Assembly: GCA_025454915.1 (NCBI GenBank)
Contig: JALONN010000012.1
Coordinates: 186,001-250,000 of the forward strand
DNA from: Raineya sp.
GTDB taxonomy: Bacteria > Bacteroidota > Bacteroidia > Cytophagales > Thermonemataceae
Direction of reading: 5' to 3'
Length of the DNA: 64,000 nucleotides
The notes beneath the pieces are model-generated. The model worked only from the letters and a program-made list of their open reading frames with translations. It made no database searches and had not been told where the DNA came from. Position 1 is the stretch's first letter; each line of letters starts with the position of its first letter. Positions 45,527 through 54,402 of this stretch are shown here, piece by piece. A program made the position numbers and the translations under genes.

Positions 45527-46801
45527 TTAGTTGCTACCTGCTACAATTTCTATTAAATCTTGTTTCTGATAATGTGTCTGAACCATTTCTAAAACATGTT
45601 CAGGTGTGATAGCTTCAATAGTCTCTAAATATTTTTCATAAAAGCCATAGCCAATCTGATGCAAATGAATCTCTTTGAATAAATCCATCTGTGAAAAAGC
45701 TGTTGTAATACCAGAAGCAAATGAACCTGTCATATAATTTTTAACTCTTTCAAGCTCTTCATGGCTTACTTTCTCGTTTTGTAAAATTTCTATTTCTTTA
45801 TAGATTTCTGAAAGTGTATTTTGGCTAAACTCTGCCTTTACATCCGTTCCAATTCCTACGAAAGAAGCATTTCTGAGGTTTTGAAGGCTACTGAATATAC
45901 CATAGGTATAACCTTTCTCTTCTCTGATATTTTGCATGAGTCTTGAGCCAAAATAACCACCCAAAATTGTATTGGTTAGAGCCAGTTTGAAATAGTCAGG
46001 ATGGTGTTTGTTAATAATATGTTTGCCTACCCTGATGGTATTTTGCAAACTGCCTGTTTTTTCGACAAAAATAGTTCCTGAATGGGCAGGGGTTGTGATT
46101 TCAAAAGAAGGTTTTTTGGTTGTTTTGGGAGCATATTTTCCAAAATAAGTATCTAAAACTTTTAAAACCGAATCATCAAAATATCCAGAAACCAAAATTT
46201 CCAGTGATGTATTCTGAATATAACTGGTATAAAACTCTTTTAAAATATCTGTATTGATTTGCTCAATTTCTTCAATTTCAAGGCTTTTTCCATAAGGGTG
46301 TTGATTTCCAAAGAGAGCCTTTCTGAAGGCTCTACCAGCCAGATAAGTTGTTTTCTGGAAATTGATTTGTAGTTCCTGTGACTGCCTTCTTTTTAAGATT
46401 TCAAGTTCCGATTCAGGAAAAGTTGGTTCAAAAAGTATTTCTGCAATAATGGGTACTACCTCCGAAACATAACGAGTCGGGCAATAGAGAATAATTTCTG
46501 CTTGGTCGAAATGGTTGTTTACCTCTAAAAAAGCTCCATATTGGTCTATATCAGCACTAATCTGATTAGAGTTTCGGGTTCTTGTACCTTCTTGAAGCAT
46601 TTTTAGGGTGAAAAATGCCTGTCCGTTGAGTTTATTATAGAAATTTCCTGCTTCTAAAAGCCATTCTATGCGTACAAGTTCTTGCTCCCCCAAAGGCAGT
46701 GTATAAATGGTATTCTGATTGGAAAGAGTAGCTTTGTTAGTTCGGATAATATTGATTTCCTTTATTTTATGAAATTCAGGAGCTTGCGTTCTGTCTAGCA
46801 T
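45527..46801 (-). CDS. M16 peptidase-like protein lacking the zinc motif
   Basis: A 424-residue protein of the insulinase/MPP (M16) fold. Both halves are present, including the second-half 'SRLMQNIREEKGYTYGIFS' with its Arg-Tyr pair. The N-terminal position that normally holds the inverted zinc motif HxxEH reads 'FFTLKMLQEGT', so the metal-binding residues are absent. It matches the usually inactive partner subunit of a two-gene M16 pair. The active subunit is normally adjacent, but the next gene upstream is on the other strand and unrelated, so the protein is an orphan here. A promoter of the usual form lies at 46841-46872. Location is likely cytoplasmic because no signal peptide is seen. 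Confidence 0.85.
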   Translation of the reverse strand: MLDRTQAPEFHKIKEINIIRTNKATLSNQNTIYTLPLGEQELVRIEWLLEAGNFYNKLNGQAFFTLKMLQEGTRTRNSNQISADIDQYGAFLEVNNHFDQAEIILYCPTRYVSEVVPIIAEILFEPTFPESELEILKRRQSQELQINFQKTTYLAGRAFRKALFGNQHPYGKSLEIEEIEQINTDILKEFYTSYIQNTSLEILVSGYFDDSVLKVLDTYFGKYAPKTTKKPSFEITTPAHSGTIFVEKTGSLQNTIRVGKHIINKHHPDYFKLALTNTILGGYFGSRLMQNIREEKGYTYGIFSSLQNLRNASFVGIGTDVKAEFSQNTLSEIYKEIEILQNEKVSHEELERVKNYMTGSFASGITTAFSQMDLFKEIHLHQIGYGFYEKYLETIEAITPEHVLEMVQTHYQKQDLIEIVAGSN

Positions 46802-46840
46802 AGGCTTATCGTAAGAGGTTTGTTATCTTGCTTTTCTAAG

Positions 46841-46872
46841 CAAAAATATCTATTTTTCGGCTGATTAACCAA
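46841..46872 (-). promoter_or_regulatory. Promoter of the M16-like gene
   Basis: Minus-strand TATTTTTG (46841-46848) with TTG at 46870-46872 and a 21-base spacer, 40 bases before the ATG at 46801. It is close to the divergent PorE-like gene and could interfere with it. Confidence 0.55.
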
Positions 46873-46880
46873 ATTGGAAT

Positions 46881-48833
46881 ATGAAAAAAACATGGCTTTT
46901 ATCTCTGGCACTTATCTTATTTCATGTCACTTTTGCTCAAAAACGTCAATTCAAAGAAGCAGAAGTCCATTTTCAGTACGATGAATATAATCTTGCAATC
47001 CCATTGTATGAGGCTTATTTACAGGCAGAACCTGATGGCAAAAACGCTTTAGATGCTCATTATAAATTGGGTGTCTGTCACTTAAACACCTCACAAAGAG
47101 GTAAAGCTTTGCCTTATCTGGAATATGTATATGCTAAAAATCCACAATTTGATAAAAATCTGACATATTATCTGGCTCAGGGCTATCATATTCAACATCA
47201 ATGGGATAAAGCAGAGCAATTCTACAAAATGGTTACAAAAGAATGTGAATGGTTTAAAGACGTCCCCAAACATTTAGAAGAATGTAATTTTGGAAGAAAT
47301 TATATCAAAAATCCGAAACGAATTACCATTGAAAATTTAGGGGATGTAGTGAACTCTGCCCATGCAGAATACGTTCCAGCTATTTCTGATGATGAAAATA
47401 TGCTGATTTTTACAGCTCGCAGACCTAATACAACAGGAGGAGGAAAAGACCCTGGTGACCAAGAATACTTTGAGGATATTTATTATTGTGAAAAAAAAGA
47501 TGAGAAATGGTCTGAGCCAAAAAGTATGCCAAGACCTATCAATTCTAACTCCCATGATGCGTGTATAGCCCTTTCTCCTGATGGAAAAACATTATTTGTA
47601 TATAAAACAGGGGGAGGAAAAGAAAAACTAGGAGATATTTACTATTCAGAAAAGAAAACAGAAGGCTGGACAGACCCTAAAGACATGGGAAATAGAGTAA
47701 ACTCTAAATACAGAGAACCTTCTATTTCTATTACTCACGATGGAAAGACTATTTATTTTTCTAGTGATAGAGCTGGAGGTTTAGGTGGGCTGGATATTTA
47801 TAAAAGTACCAAAAATGAAAAAGGAGAGTGGGAAGAGCCTGTCAATCTTGGACCTACCATCAATACCCCCTACGATGAAGACAGTCCCTTTATTCATAAC
47901 GAAACAACTTTATATTTCAGCTCACAAGGGCATACCTCAATGGGAGGATATGATATTTTTGTTACAAAGCTGGAAAATAACCAATGGGGCAAACCTGAAA
48001 ATTTAGGTTATCCTATCAATACTGCTGATGATGATATTTATTATGTAGTTTCTAAAAATGAAGAAAGAGGCTATTTATCGTCTGCCAGAGCAGGTGGTTT
48101 TGGAGAAAAAGATTTGTATGTGGTGTATCTCAAAGACCCTAATACACCTGTTGTGACAACAACTACCATAACAACCACCAAACCTGATGAACCTCAGAAG
48201 CCCAAATACAAAACCATTGTAAAAGGTACTATTACAGATGCTAAAACGCAAGAAAAGTTAGTAGCTGATATTGTACTGATTAGCCTTAAGGAAAATATCA
48301 CAGAACAAGAGTTAATTTCTAAAGAACCTGTTGGAAAATACGAAACAGAAAAACTGCCCACAGGTAAAAGCTATCTGATTAATGTGAACAAAGAAGGGTA
48401 TCTGTTTCATTCTGAAAGTTTTAACGTACCCCCTCAACCCGAAAAAGACCAAGAAATTATTGTAGATATTGCTCTTCTTAAACTAGCAAAAGGCGAAAAA
48501 ATTAATCTGACAGTATTTTACGATTTTGACAAAGATTTTCTGCGTTTGGAATCTAAACCCGAATTAGAACGTTTGGTAGCATTTTTACAAAAATATCCGA
48601 AACTAAAAGTGGAAATAGCAGGACACACAGATGCTATTGGTACAGACCAGAAAAATATGGGACTCTCTGACCGTAGGTCTCAATCGGTAGTAAGGTATTT
48701 GGTAGAACGTGGAATTGACCCTAAAAGATTGGTAGCCAAAGGATATGGAGAAAGCAAACCCGTTGCTACTAACGAAACAGATGAAGGTAGACAACTCAAC
48801 AGACGTACCGAATGTGTTGTGTTAGAATATTAG
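46881..48833 (+). CDS. porE: OmpA-family protein of the PorE type (TPR, PD40, CRD, OmpA)
   Basis: A 650-residue exported protein. After a signal peptide (1-19, ending VTFAQ) come TPR-like repeats (about 25-130), PD40/WD-like blades (about 150-420; 'SPDGKTLFVYKTGGGKEKLGDIYYSEK', 'ISITHDGKTIYFSSDRAGGLGGLDIY'), a carboxypeptidase-like regulatory domain (about 430-530, 'IVKGTITDAKTQEKL') and a C-terminal OmpA peptidoglycan-binding domain (about 540-650; 'VEIAGHTDAIGTDQKNMGLSDRRSQSV'). This order is that of PorE, which anchors the type IX secretion system to peptidoglycan. With three T9SS cargo proteins encoded 35 kb away, such a role fits, but OmpA proteins with this build also serve elsewhere, so the symbol is a family assignment. 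The hairpin at 48841-48866 terminates it. Confidence 0.72.
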   Translation: MKKTWLLSLALILFHVTFAQKRQFKEAEVHFQYDEYNLAIPLYEAYLQAEPDGKNALDAHYKLGVCHLNTSQRGKALPYLEYVYAKNPQFDKNLTYYLAQGYHIQHQWDKAEQFYKMVTKECEWFKDVPKHLEECNFGRNYIKNPKRITIENLGDVVNSAHAEYVPAISDDENMLIFTARRPNTTGGGKDPGDQEYFEDIYYCEKKDEKWSEPKSMPRPINSNSHDACIALSPDGKTLFVYKTGGGKEKLGDIYYSEKKTEGWTDPKDMGNRVNSKYREPSISITHDGKTIYFSSDRAGGLGGLDIYKSTKNEKGEWEEPVNLGPTINTPYDEDSPFIHNETTLYFSSQGHTSMGGYDIFVTKLENNQWGKPENLGYPINTADDDIYYVVSKNEERGYLSSARAGGFGEKDLYVVYLKDPNTPVVTTTTITTTKPDEPQKPKYKTIVKGTITDAKTQEKLVADIVLISLKENITEQELISKEPVGKYETEKLPTGKSYLINVNKEGYLFHSESFNVPPQPEKDQEIIVDIALLKLAKGEKINLTVFYDFDKDFLRLESKPELERLVAFLQKYPKLKVEIAGHTDAIGTDQKNMGLSDRRSQSVVRYLVERGIDPKRLVAKGYGESKPVATNETDEGRQLNRRTECVVLEY

Positions 48834-48840
48834 AAAAAAC

Positions 48841-48866
48841 ATCCCAAAGTATCAATTCTTTGGGAT
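48841..48866. terminator. Hairpin at the convergent ends of the porE-like and sir2 genes
   Basis: ATCCCAAAG / CTTTGGGAT with an eight-base loop, 7 bases past the porE-type stop. It overlaps the last codons of the opposite-strand Sir2 gene, whose stop is at 48852. It therefore can terminate the plus-strand transcript. Confidence 0.65.
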
Positions 48867-49688
48867 ATTCTTTTCTATAAGGTCTTTGATAATTGGTAGA
48901 GCAGTTTTAATTTCATTTCTAATGATAATAGCTCGTTTCTTATTTTCTAGTAATTTTGTAAAGTAATTATCTTCAATATTTAAATCCACTATATAAGCTC
49001 CATATTGAAGAGCTGTATGAGCAATTCGTAAGGGTAAAGTAGTTGCCCCAGAAGTCCCAATAATAAAAAGAATACCTGTATTTTTAGCAACTTTCAGTGA
49101 ACTTGCTTTTTTGTGAGTTTTCTCATCATAATACTCATCAAACCATAAAATATTTGGTCTGAGCCAGTTTCCACAAGTAGGACACTTTAACCCTTGTATC
49201 TCTTCTTCACTTAAATCTTCTTTCAACTCTTTTGATTTCACATTTTTAGGAAAAGGTAAAATACTGTTACAAACTTTAGAACATTTTACCTCTCTTGTAT
49301 TTCCATGAATTTCAAAAACTCTTTTGCTACCAGCTCTTAAATGTAAGCCATCTATATTTTGTGTAATTAATTGAAATTGATCTTCTAATAAACCTTCAAT
49401 TTCAACAATACCGAAATGATTATTATTTGGAAGAGCATTCTCAAACATTTTTTTCCTAAAAAGATTGTATTGCCAAACTTCTTCTGGCTCTCTTAAAAAA
49501 TAAGAATATGTACCAAACTCTTCAGGTCTATGAAATGTAGAACCTTTCACCCAAATACCATCTACACCACGATAAGTAGGTATTCCACTATCAGCAGAAA
49601 TACCAGCACCTGTTAAAAATGTAAATAAGTTTTTCTTCTTTTTCTTAAAAACCTCTTTAATTGCATTTTCTAAAATTTCAATATCCAT
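48852..49688 (-). CDS. Sir2 family NAD-dependent protein deacylase
   Basis: A 278-residue cytoplasmic sirtuin. It has the NAD-binding 'FLTGAGISADSGIPTYRG', the catalytic-site 'QNIDGLHLRAG' and 'EIHGN' (catalytic His), a zinc ribbon with two pairs of cysteines ('CSKVC' and 'CPTC'), and a second NAD motif 'IIGTSGATTLPLRIA'. The frame is open to 49745, but the ATG at 49688 begins the sirtuin domain; no promoter decides between them. It removes acyl groups from lysines; class and substrate are not readable. It converges with the PorE-type gene and shares a hairpin with it. Confidence 0.9.
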   Translation of the reverse strand: MDIEILENAIKEVFKKKKKNLFTFLTGAGISADSGIPTYRGVDGIWVKGSTFHRPEEFGTYSYFLREPEEVWQYNLFRKKMFENALPNNNHFGIVEIEGLLEDQFQLITQNIDGLHLRAGSKRVFEIHGNTREVKCSKVCNSILPFPKNVKSKELKEDLSEEEIQGLKCPTCGNWLRPNILWFDEYYDEKTHKKASSLKVAKNTGILFIIGTSGATTLPLRIAHTALQYGAYIVDLNIEDNYFTKLLENKKRAIIIRNEIKTALPIIKDLIEKNIPKN

Positions 49689-49856
49689 AAATAATATAGG
49701 TTTGGAAGGTAATGTGAAAATAGGAATGTTTTGTTTTTTGTACAAATCAGTCTATTGTTTGTTTATATGGATACTTCACAGAATCTGATGGAAATATCCA
49801 TGTTTTATACCAAATTGTACACTATTTTGCAAACCCTTACACTACAACAAAAAATA

Positions 49857-50924
49857 ATGAAATCAGAATCCAAAGACAGAGTTTATCAAATTGATTTATT
49901 GCGATTTTTAGCAGCTCTTTCTGTTGTTCTATATCATTATTTTTTCAGAGGATATATGGCTGATAATCTGTCTGATTTGCGTTTTGAAGAAGTTGGAAGC
50001 TATTTTAAATATGGATATTTAGGAGTGGATATGTTTTTTATAATTAGTGGTTTCGTAATAACACTTTCAATAAAAAACAGAAGTTTAACAGATTTCTGCA
50101 TTTCAAGAATCTCAAGGTTATATCCATCGTATTGGTTGGGCGTCTTATTGACATTTTTGGTTATAACTTTATTTGGAACACCCAGATTTTCAGCTGATTT
50201 CAAACAGGCTGTACTGAATCTTTCCATGTTTCACAATTACTTTGGCGTTCAGAATATAGATGGAGTTTATTGGACTCTTTTTGTAGAAATGAAGTTTTAT
50301 ATTTTTGTAATAGGTACTTACCTTATTTTAAATAGATTCAAAGAAATAAAATTAGACTATTTGATTTATATATGGCTGTTACTATCAATAGGATATATTT
50401 TTCTGGATAAATTATTCATCTTTAAAGTGGCAAATTACTTCTTGGTCTTGGGCTGGAGTTCATATTTTGTTGCAGGCATGATTTTTTATCAAATCTATAC
50501 CCAAAAATTAAGTATAAAATACTTTGCTTTGTTGTGTATTGCCTTGTCTGTTTCTATATTTCAAGCTATTGCAAGAATAAAAGGTTTAGAATCACTCTAT
50601 AACTTTTCGCCTTTCATAGTTAGTGGCTATATTATCACATTTTACTCTCTTATGCTTTTAATTGCATGTGGGAAGCTAAAAGCAATTAACTCTCCCAAAT
50701 TAATAAAACTAGGACTTCTGACTTATCCCTTATATCTAATCCATCAAAATATAGGGTATATCATTTTTAATAAATGGGGAGGCGAACTCAACAAATATGT
50801 ACTCGTGATTTTAACAGTTGTTTTAATGCTGTTCTTGTCTTATCTCATAAGCGAATTTTACGAATCGAGAGTTTCTCATTACCTAAAAACTAAATTAAAA
50901 CAGCTTACAACAAAAAAATGGTAA
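49857..50924 (+). CDS. Acyltransferase 3 family membrane protein (OatA-like)
   Basis: A 355-residue integral membrane acyltransferase. It starts 'MKSESKDRVYQIDLLRFLAA' with the family's early catalytic-region His in 'LYHYFFRGY', and carries about ten hydrophobic segments across the protein ('VDMFFIISGFVITLSI', 'DGVYWTLFVEMKFYIFVIGT', 'YPLYLIHQNIGYIIF'). Members add acetyl or other acyl groups to sugars or lipids in membranes, for example O-antigen or peptidoglycan. The substrate here is unknown. The frame runs back to 49731, but the ATG at 49857 fits the conserved N-terminus. A near-match to the -7 element (ACTATTTTG at 49821-49829) is one base short. Confidence 0.85.
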   Translation: MKSESKDRVYQIDLLRFLAALSVVLYHYFFRGYMADNLSDLRFEEVGSYFKYGYLGVDMFFIISGFVITLSIKNRSLTDFCISRISRLYPSYWLGVLLTFLVITLFGTPRFSADFKQAVLNLSMFHNYFGVQNIDGVYWTLFVEMKFYIFVIGTYLILNRFKEIKLDYLIYIWLLLSIGYIFLDKLFIFKVANYFLVLGWSSYFVAGMIFYQIYTQKLSIKYFALLCIALSVSIFQAIARIKGLESLYNFSPFIVSGYIITFYSLMLLIACGKLKAINSPKLIKLGLLTYPLYLIHQNIGYIIFNKWGGELNKYVLVILTVVLMLFLSYLISEFYESRVSHYLKTKLKQLTTKKW

Positions 50925-50944
50925 AGACCACAGATTATTTGACT

Positions 50945-52240
50945 TTAAGCTTGTTTGGAAGTCAGAGTTAAAATTGTGATTTCAGGTAAAATACCAACTC
51001 TGCCTAAATAGCCGATATAGCCAAAGCCTCTGTTTACATACAAATATTGGTTTTGTTCTTTGTACAAATCAGCCCATTGTTTATATCTGTACTGCACAGG
51101 ACTCCAACGAAAATCTCCATATTCAATACCAAACTGCATACCATGTGTATGCCCTGCAAGTGTTAAATTAATATCCTTGAACTCAGGACGAATCTGAGCG
51201 TCCCAATGGCTGGGGTCATGCGAGAGTAATATTTTTGTAGAGGCTTCTTGAGTGTTCTGATAGGCTTTTTGTAAATTTCCATACTTAGGAAAGCCACCTG
51301 TTCCCCAATTTTGTACACCAATAATCGCAAGCTTTTCACCTTTTTGTTCAATAAATCGGTTTTCATCTAAAAGTAAATCCCAATTCATGGCTTTATGAGC
51401 TTCATGTAGTTTTTTACGAAGTCTTATGCGTTCCTGCTGACTAATCCCCATGATGTAGTCGCTGTAGTCGTGGTTACCCATGACAGAGAACACACCAAAA
51501 TCAGATTTAAGTTTGCTGAAAACAGAAATATAATCTTTTACTTCGTCAGGATGATTATTTACCAAATCGCCTGTAAATAAAATAGCATTGGGGCGTTCAG
51601 CAAGCAACATTTCTACTCCGCCTTGTACGGCTACTTTGTTATAAAAGCTACCAGAGTGAATATCAGAAAGTTGTGCAATACTAAAACCTTCAAATTCTTT
51701 GGGTAAATTGGGCAAATAGATTCTCTTTTTACGAACCTGATAATCATGAGCCCCTGAAATAATGCCCCAACTCATGGCTGTAAAGGGCAATGCTCCAGCC
51801 AAAAGAGCTGTTTTATGTAAAAACTGAGAACGAGTAATTTTATTTGCTTCTGTTTCTGATAATACAAGCTCCTGATTAGCAGTTTCTTGGGGAGCTAAAA
51901 TAGGTTTTTTAATAAATAACTGCTTAATAAAAGCAAAAGCCTTTCTACTATAAAAAATAATATCTTCTAACAATACAAAAATCATTACAAAGATTTTTGA
52001 GAAGTATATCACAGAAACAAAACCTTGTACAAAAAGTCTGAATGTACTCATTTCTCTAAATATACCCACAAAATAAAGAGCAAGACTTACCAAACAAAAA
52101 GCACTAATTCCCCAATAAACAGAAAACCAAATTTTCCTTCTGAAAGGTGTAGAACCTTGCATTACAATTTTTAAAGCTCTGAAAGCAAGGTAATCAATGA
52201 GTAAAAGAGAGAAAATAATAGTGAGAAAACGAGGAATCAT
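50945..52240 (-). CDS. Membrane-anchored calcineurin-like metallophosphoesterase
   Basis: A 431-residue protein with several N-terminal membrane helices (about 5-25, 38-60, 70-105, 143-160) and a C-terminal phosphoesterase domain. The metal-binding motifs are in order: 'SIAQLSDIHSGSF', 'LFTGDLVNNHPDEV', 'VMGNHDYSDY', 'LSHDPSHWD' and 'LAGHTHGMQFG'. It is close to YaeI-type enzymes that hydrolyse lipid-linked phosphates such as UDP-diacylglucosamine. The active domain should be outside the cytoplasm or at the membrane face (inference). Convergent with the acyltransferase gene. Confidence 0.88.
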   Translation of the reverse strand: MIPRFLTIIFSLLLIDYLAFRALKIVMQGSTPFRRKIWFSVYWGISAFCLVSLALYFVGIFREMSTFRLFVQGFVSVIYFSKIFVMIFVLLEDIIFYSRKAFAFIKQLFIKKPILAPQETANQELVLSETEANKITRSQFLHKTALLAGALPFTAMSWGIISGAHDYQVRKKRIYLPNLPKEFEGFSIAQLSDIHSGSFYNKVAVQGGVEMLLAERPNAILFTGDLVNNHPDEVKDYISVFSKLKSDFGVFSVMGNHDYSDYIMGISQQERIRLRKKLHEAHKAMNWDLLLDENRFIEQKGEKLAIIGVQNWGTGGFPKYGNLQKAYQNTQEASTKILLSHDPSHWDAQIRPEFKDINLTLAGHTHGMQFGIEYGDFRWSPVQYRYKQWADLYKEQNQYLYVNRGFGYIGYLGRVGILPEITILTLTSKQA

Positions 52241-52286
52241 AGTTTTATAAAAATAGCTGATATATAGACTGATAACAATAAAAGTA

Positions 52287-52625
52287 TTATAATGGTTTGG
52301 AAATGAATAGATAAGTTTCTTGAAGCATCAAAAATTGCCAGACATATTCTCTTATAAATATTCCCATCCAAGCATCTCGAAAGTGTTGTTGTAATAACTC
52401 ACAAACCTGACTATGAATAGGCATTTGAGTATTGAAGGTACTTTGGAATGTTTGTAATTGATAAACGTACAATTTTGCCCAATAATCTATGGCTTGCTTA
52501 TTTTTTTCTGAAACCTGCTGTAAAACACTTAAAAAAACTTCCCAAAAGTCATCATTTGAAGGATAAACCAATACATTTTCAAAAGATTGTTGGAGCTGAT
52601 CAACTCCTTCTAAATTATATAACAT
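52287..52625 (-). CDS. Hypothetical protein
   Basis: A 112-residue soluble protein from the ATG at 52625, with a helical pattern ('LQQSFENVLVYPSNDDFWEVFLSVLQQVSEKNKQ', 'YWAKLYVYQLQTF', 'LLQQHFRDAWMGIFIREYVW'). The open frame reaches a TTG at 52676, but a -7 promoter element on the minus strand (TAAGTTTG, 52674-52681) overlaps it, so the ATG at 52625 is preferred. No family is recognised. It is divergent from the DNA polymerase subunit gene with a very short gap. Confidence 0.5.
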   Translation of the reverse strand: MLYNLEGVDQLQQSFENVLVYPSNDDFWEVFLSVLQQVSEKNKQAIDYWAKLYVYQLQTFQSTFNTQMPIHSQVCELLQQHFRDAWMGIFIREYVWQFLMLQETYLFISKPL

Positions 52626-52673
52626 ACTTGTAAATTCAATTTTTAATTCAACAAGAAAACCTGTAAATTGGTG

Positions 52674-52681
52674 CAAACTTA
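52674..52681 (-). promoter_or_regulatory. -7 element upstream of the 52625 gene
   Basis: Minus-strand TAAGTTTG matches TAnnTTTG and lies about 50 bases before the ATG at 52625. No -33 TTG is visible at the usual spacing. Confidence 0.35.
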
Positions 52682-52700
52682 GGAATTTAAGGCTGTAAAA

Positions 52701-53816
52701 ATGTATTTCAGAGATATTTTTGGATTAGAGGAAGTCAAAAGAACACTTATTCATGCAGTAGAGCATAATCATGTGGCTCATGCACAGTTATTTGCAGGAG
52801 AAGAAGGCTCAGCTAATTTGGCACTTGCTTTGGCTTTTGCAAGGTATATTCACTGCGAAAACAAAGGCGAATACGATTCGTGTGGAACGTGTGCTTCTTG
52901 TAGCAAAATGGATAAACTGGTACATCCCGATTTACATTTTGTGATGCCTGCTAGTAGTACAACCAAAATTAGTAAACCTCTCAGTCAGGATTTTTTGAAA
53001 GAATGGCGTGATTTTGCTCTGAATCAGCCTTATAATACCATTACAGACTGGCTTGCTCTGATTGGTGCAGAAAGTAAAACCCCCAGTATTAGTGCAGAAG
53101 AAAGCAGAAAAATAGTTTCTACACTTTCACTCATGCCTTTTGAATCAGAGAATAAAATTCTTTTAATATGGCTTCCTGAGTATTTTAACATCACTTCTGC
53201 CAATGCTTTGCTCAAAGCTTTGGAAGAGCCTCCTGCCCAAACACTCTTCTTTTTGGTAAGCGAAAAACCTGAAAAAATGCTCATTACCATTCTTTCTCGC
53301 TTGCAAAGGATACGAGTACGCCCATTCCATGATGAGGAAGTGAGTTCTTTTTTAGAACAGAAATACCAAATAGATAGTCCTAAAGCCAAGCAGATTGCTC
53401 ATTTGGCAGAAGGCAATATGCATAAAGCCTTAACACTGATGCAAGAAGTAGAAGATGATAACCATACTTTATTCAGAGACTGGATGCGTTTGTGCTATCA
53501 GAGAGATTACAAAGGAATTTATAGCAATACAGAAGAATTTGGCAAAATGAGTAAGGAAGGACAACGAAATTTACTTCAATACGGACTTAATATGTGCAGA
53601 GAGGCTCTTGTCTGGAAATATGGGGGAGAAAGCCTCGTGAGACTTGATAACCATTCCATGCAGTTTGTACAAGGGTTTTCTAAAACCATAGGAGAGCATA
53701 ATATACAACGATTTTATCAGATTTTAAATGATGCCATGCTCCATCTGGATAGAAATGCCAATGCTAAAATAGTATTTTTTGATACTTCCTTACAGATTAG
53801 TGGTGTGATTAAATAA
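52701..53816 (+). CDS. holB: DNA polymerase III, delta prime subunit
   Basis: A 371-residue AAA+ clamp-loader subunit. The start 'MYFRDIFGLEEVKRTLIHAV' and 'VAHAQLFAGEEGSANL' (degenerate P-loop) are typical of delta prime. A zinc site has C52, C61, C64 and C67, followed by 'HPDLHFVMP'. Next come 'IWLPEYFNITSANALLKALEEPPAQTLFFLVSEKPEKML' regions with the 'SRLQRIRVRP' trigger residues. It helps open and load the sliding clamp in replication. The first ATG is used; it is 24 bases from the start of the divergent hypothetical gene's open frame. Confidence 0.9.
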   Translation: MYFRDIFGLEEVKRTLIHAVEHNHVAHAQLFAGEEGSANLALALAFARYIHCENKGEYDSCGTCASCSKMDKLVHPDLHFVMPASSTTKISKPLSQDFLKEWRDFALNQPYNTITDWLALIGAESKTPSISAEESRKIVSTLSLMPFESENKILLIWLPEYFNITSANALLKALEEPPAQTLFFLVSEKPEKMLITILSRLQRIRVRPFHDEEVSSFLEQKYQIDSPKAKQIAHLAEGNMHKALTLMQEVEDDNHTLFRDWMRLCYQRDYKGIYSNTEEFGKMSKEGQRNLLQYGLNMCREALVWKYGGESLVRLDNHSMQFVQGFSKTIGEHNIQRFYQILNDAMLHLDRNANAKIVFFDTSLQISGVIK

Positions 53817-53888
53817 TTTTAAGAAATTAGCTAATAATCAAAAAAATAGGTATATAGCCTTAAATTTTCAAACCTAAAAGAAAAATTT

Positions 53889-54368
53889 ATGTTAGTAAAA
53901 ACAAATTGGTTTTATGCCTTACCAATTTTATTGTTGGTAAGTTGTGGTGAGAAAAAAGCCACAGAACAGGAAAAAGAGAAAAAAGACACTGTACAAGTTT
54001 CTAAAGAAGAAGAAAAAAAGCCTGAGGCGGAAGCTAAAACTGGCACAGCTGATTTGCTTATGGGTGAATGGGAACTTGTGAAAGAAACAAATCTTGCTGG
54101 TGAAGAATCGAAAGGAATAAAAGGTACTTTAAAAATTACCAAAGAGGGATTTGAGGATAATTATCAGGGAGCAGTTACAAAAGGAAAATGGGAGCTTCGT
54201 AAAACTGAAGCTATCAATGCAGATGCTATAGATGGATTTCTTATGTATTTTGATGCTACTAAAGAAATGAAGCCTGAAAATGCAGAACCTCGTAGCATAA
54301 CCAAACTTTCTCAAGATGAATTAGTATTTGAATTTATGGGAACGAAAACCTATAAACGTAAAAAATAA
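53889..54368 (+). CDS. Lipocalin-like lipoprotein with charged tether
   Basis: A 159-residue lipoprotein. The lipobox 'LLLVSC' gives C19. A Lys/Glu-rich tether ('KKATEQEKEKKDTVQVSKE') spans about 20-50, then the domain 'LLMGEWELVKETNLAGEES', 'LKITKEGFEDNYQGAVTKGK', ending 'LVFEFMGTKTYKRKK'. This resembles the small lipocalin-like domain that follows 'GEWELV' in many Bacteroidota proteins (as in the 15062 gene). Function unknown. It is monocistronic, 72 bases after holB, and is followed by a T-rich hairpin at 54372-54402. Confidence 0.75.
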   Translation: MLVKTNWFYALPILLLVSCGEKKATEQEKEKKDTVQVSKEEEKKPEAEAKTGTADLLMGEWELVKETNLAGEESKGIKGTLKITKEGFEDNYQGAVTKGKWELRKTEAINADAIDGFLMYFDATKEMKPENAEPRSITKLSQDELVFEFMGTKTYKRKK

Positions 54369-54371
54369 AAT

Positions 54372-54402
54372 CAAAAGCCCCAATTTATTGAGGCTTTTTT
54401 TA
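54372..54402. terminator. Terminator shared by the lipoprotein and pdxH genes
   Basis: AAAAGCC / GGCTTTT with about 12 loop bases that can pair partially (CAAT / ATTG), then T's. The two genes converge here. The stem is weaker than others in the window. Confidence 0.6.

Noticed and set aside
49821-49829. Acyltransferase promoter ACTATTTTG
   Set aside because: It is one base short of the TAnnTTTG spacing and has no clear -33 element.
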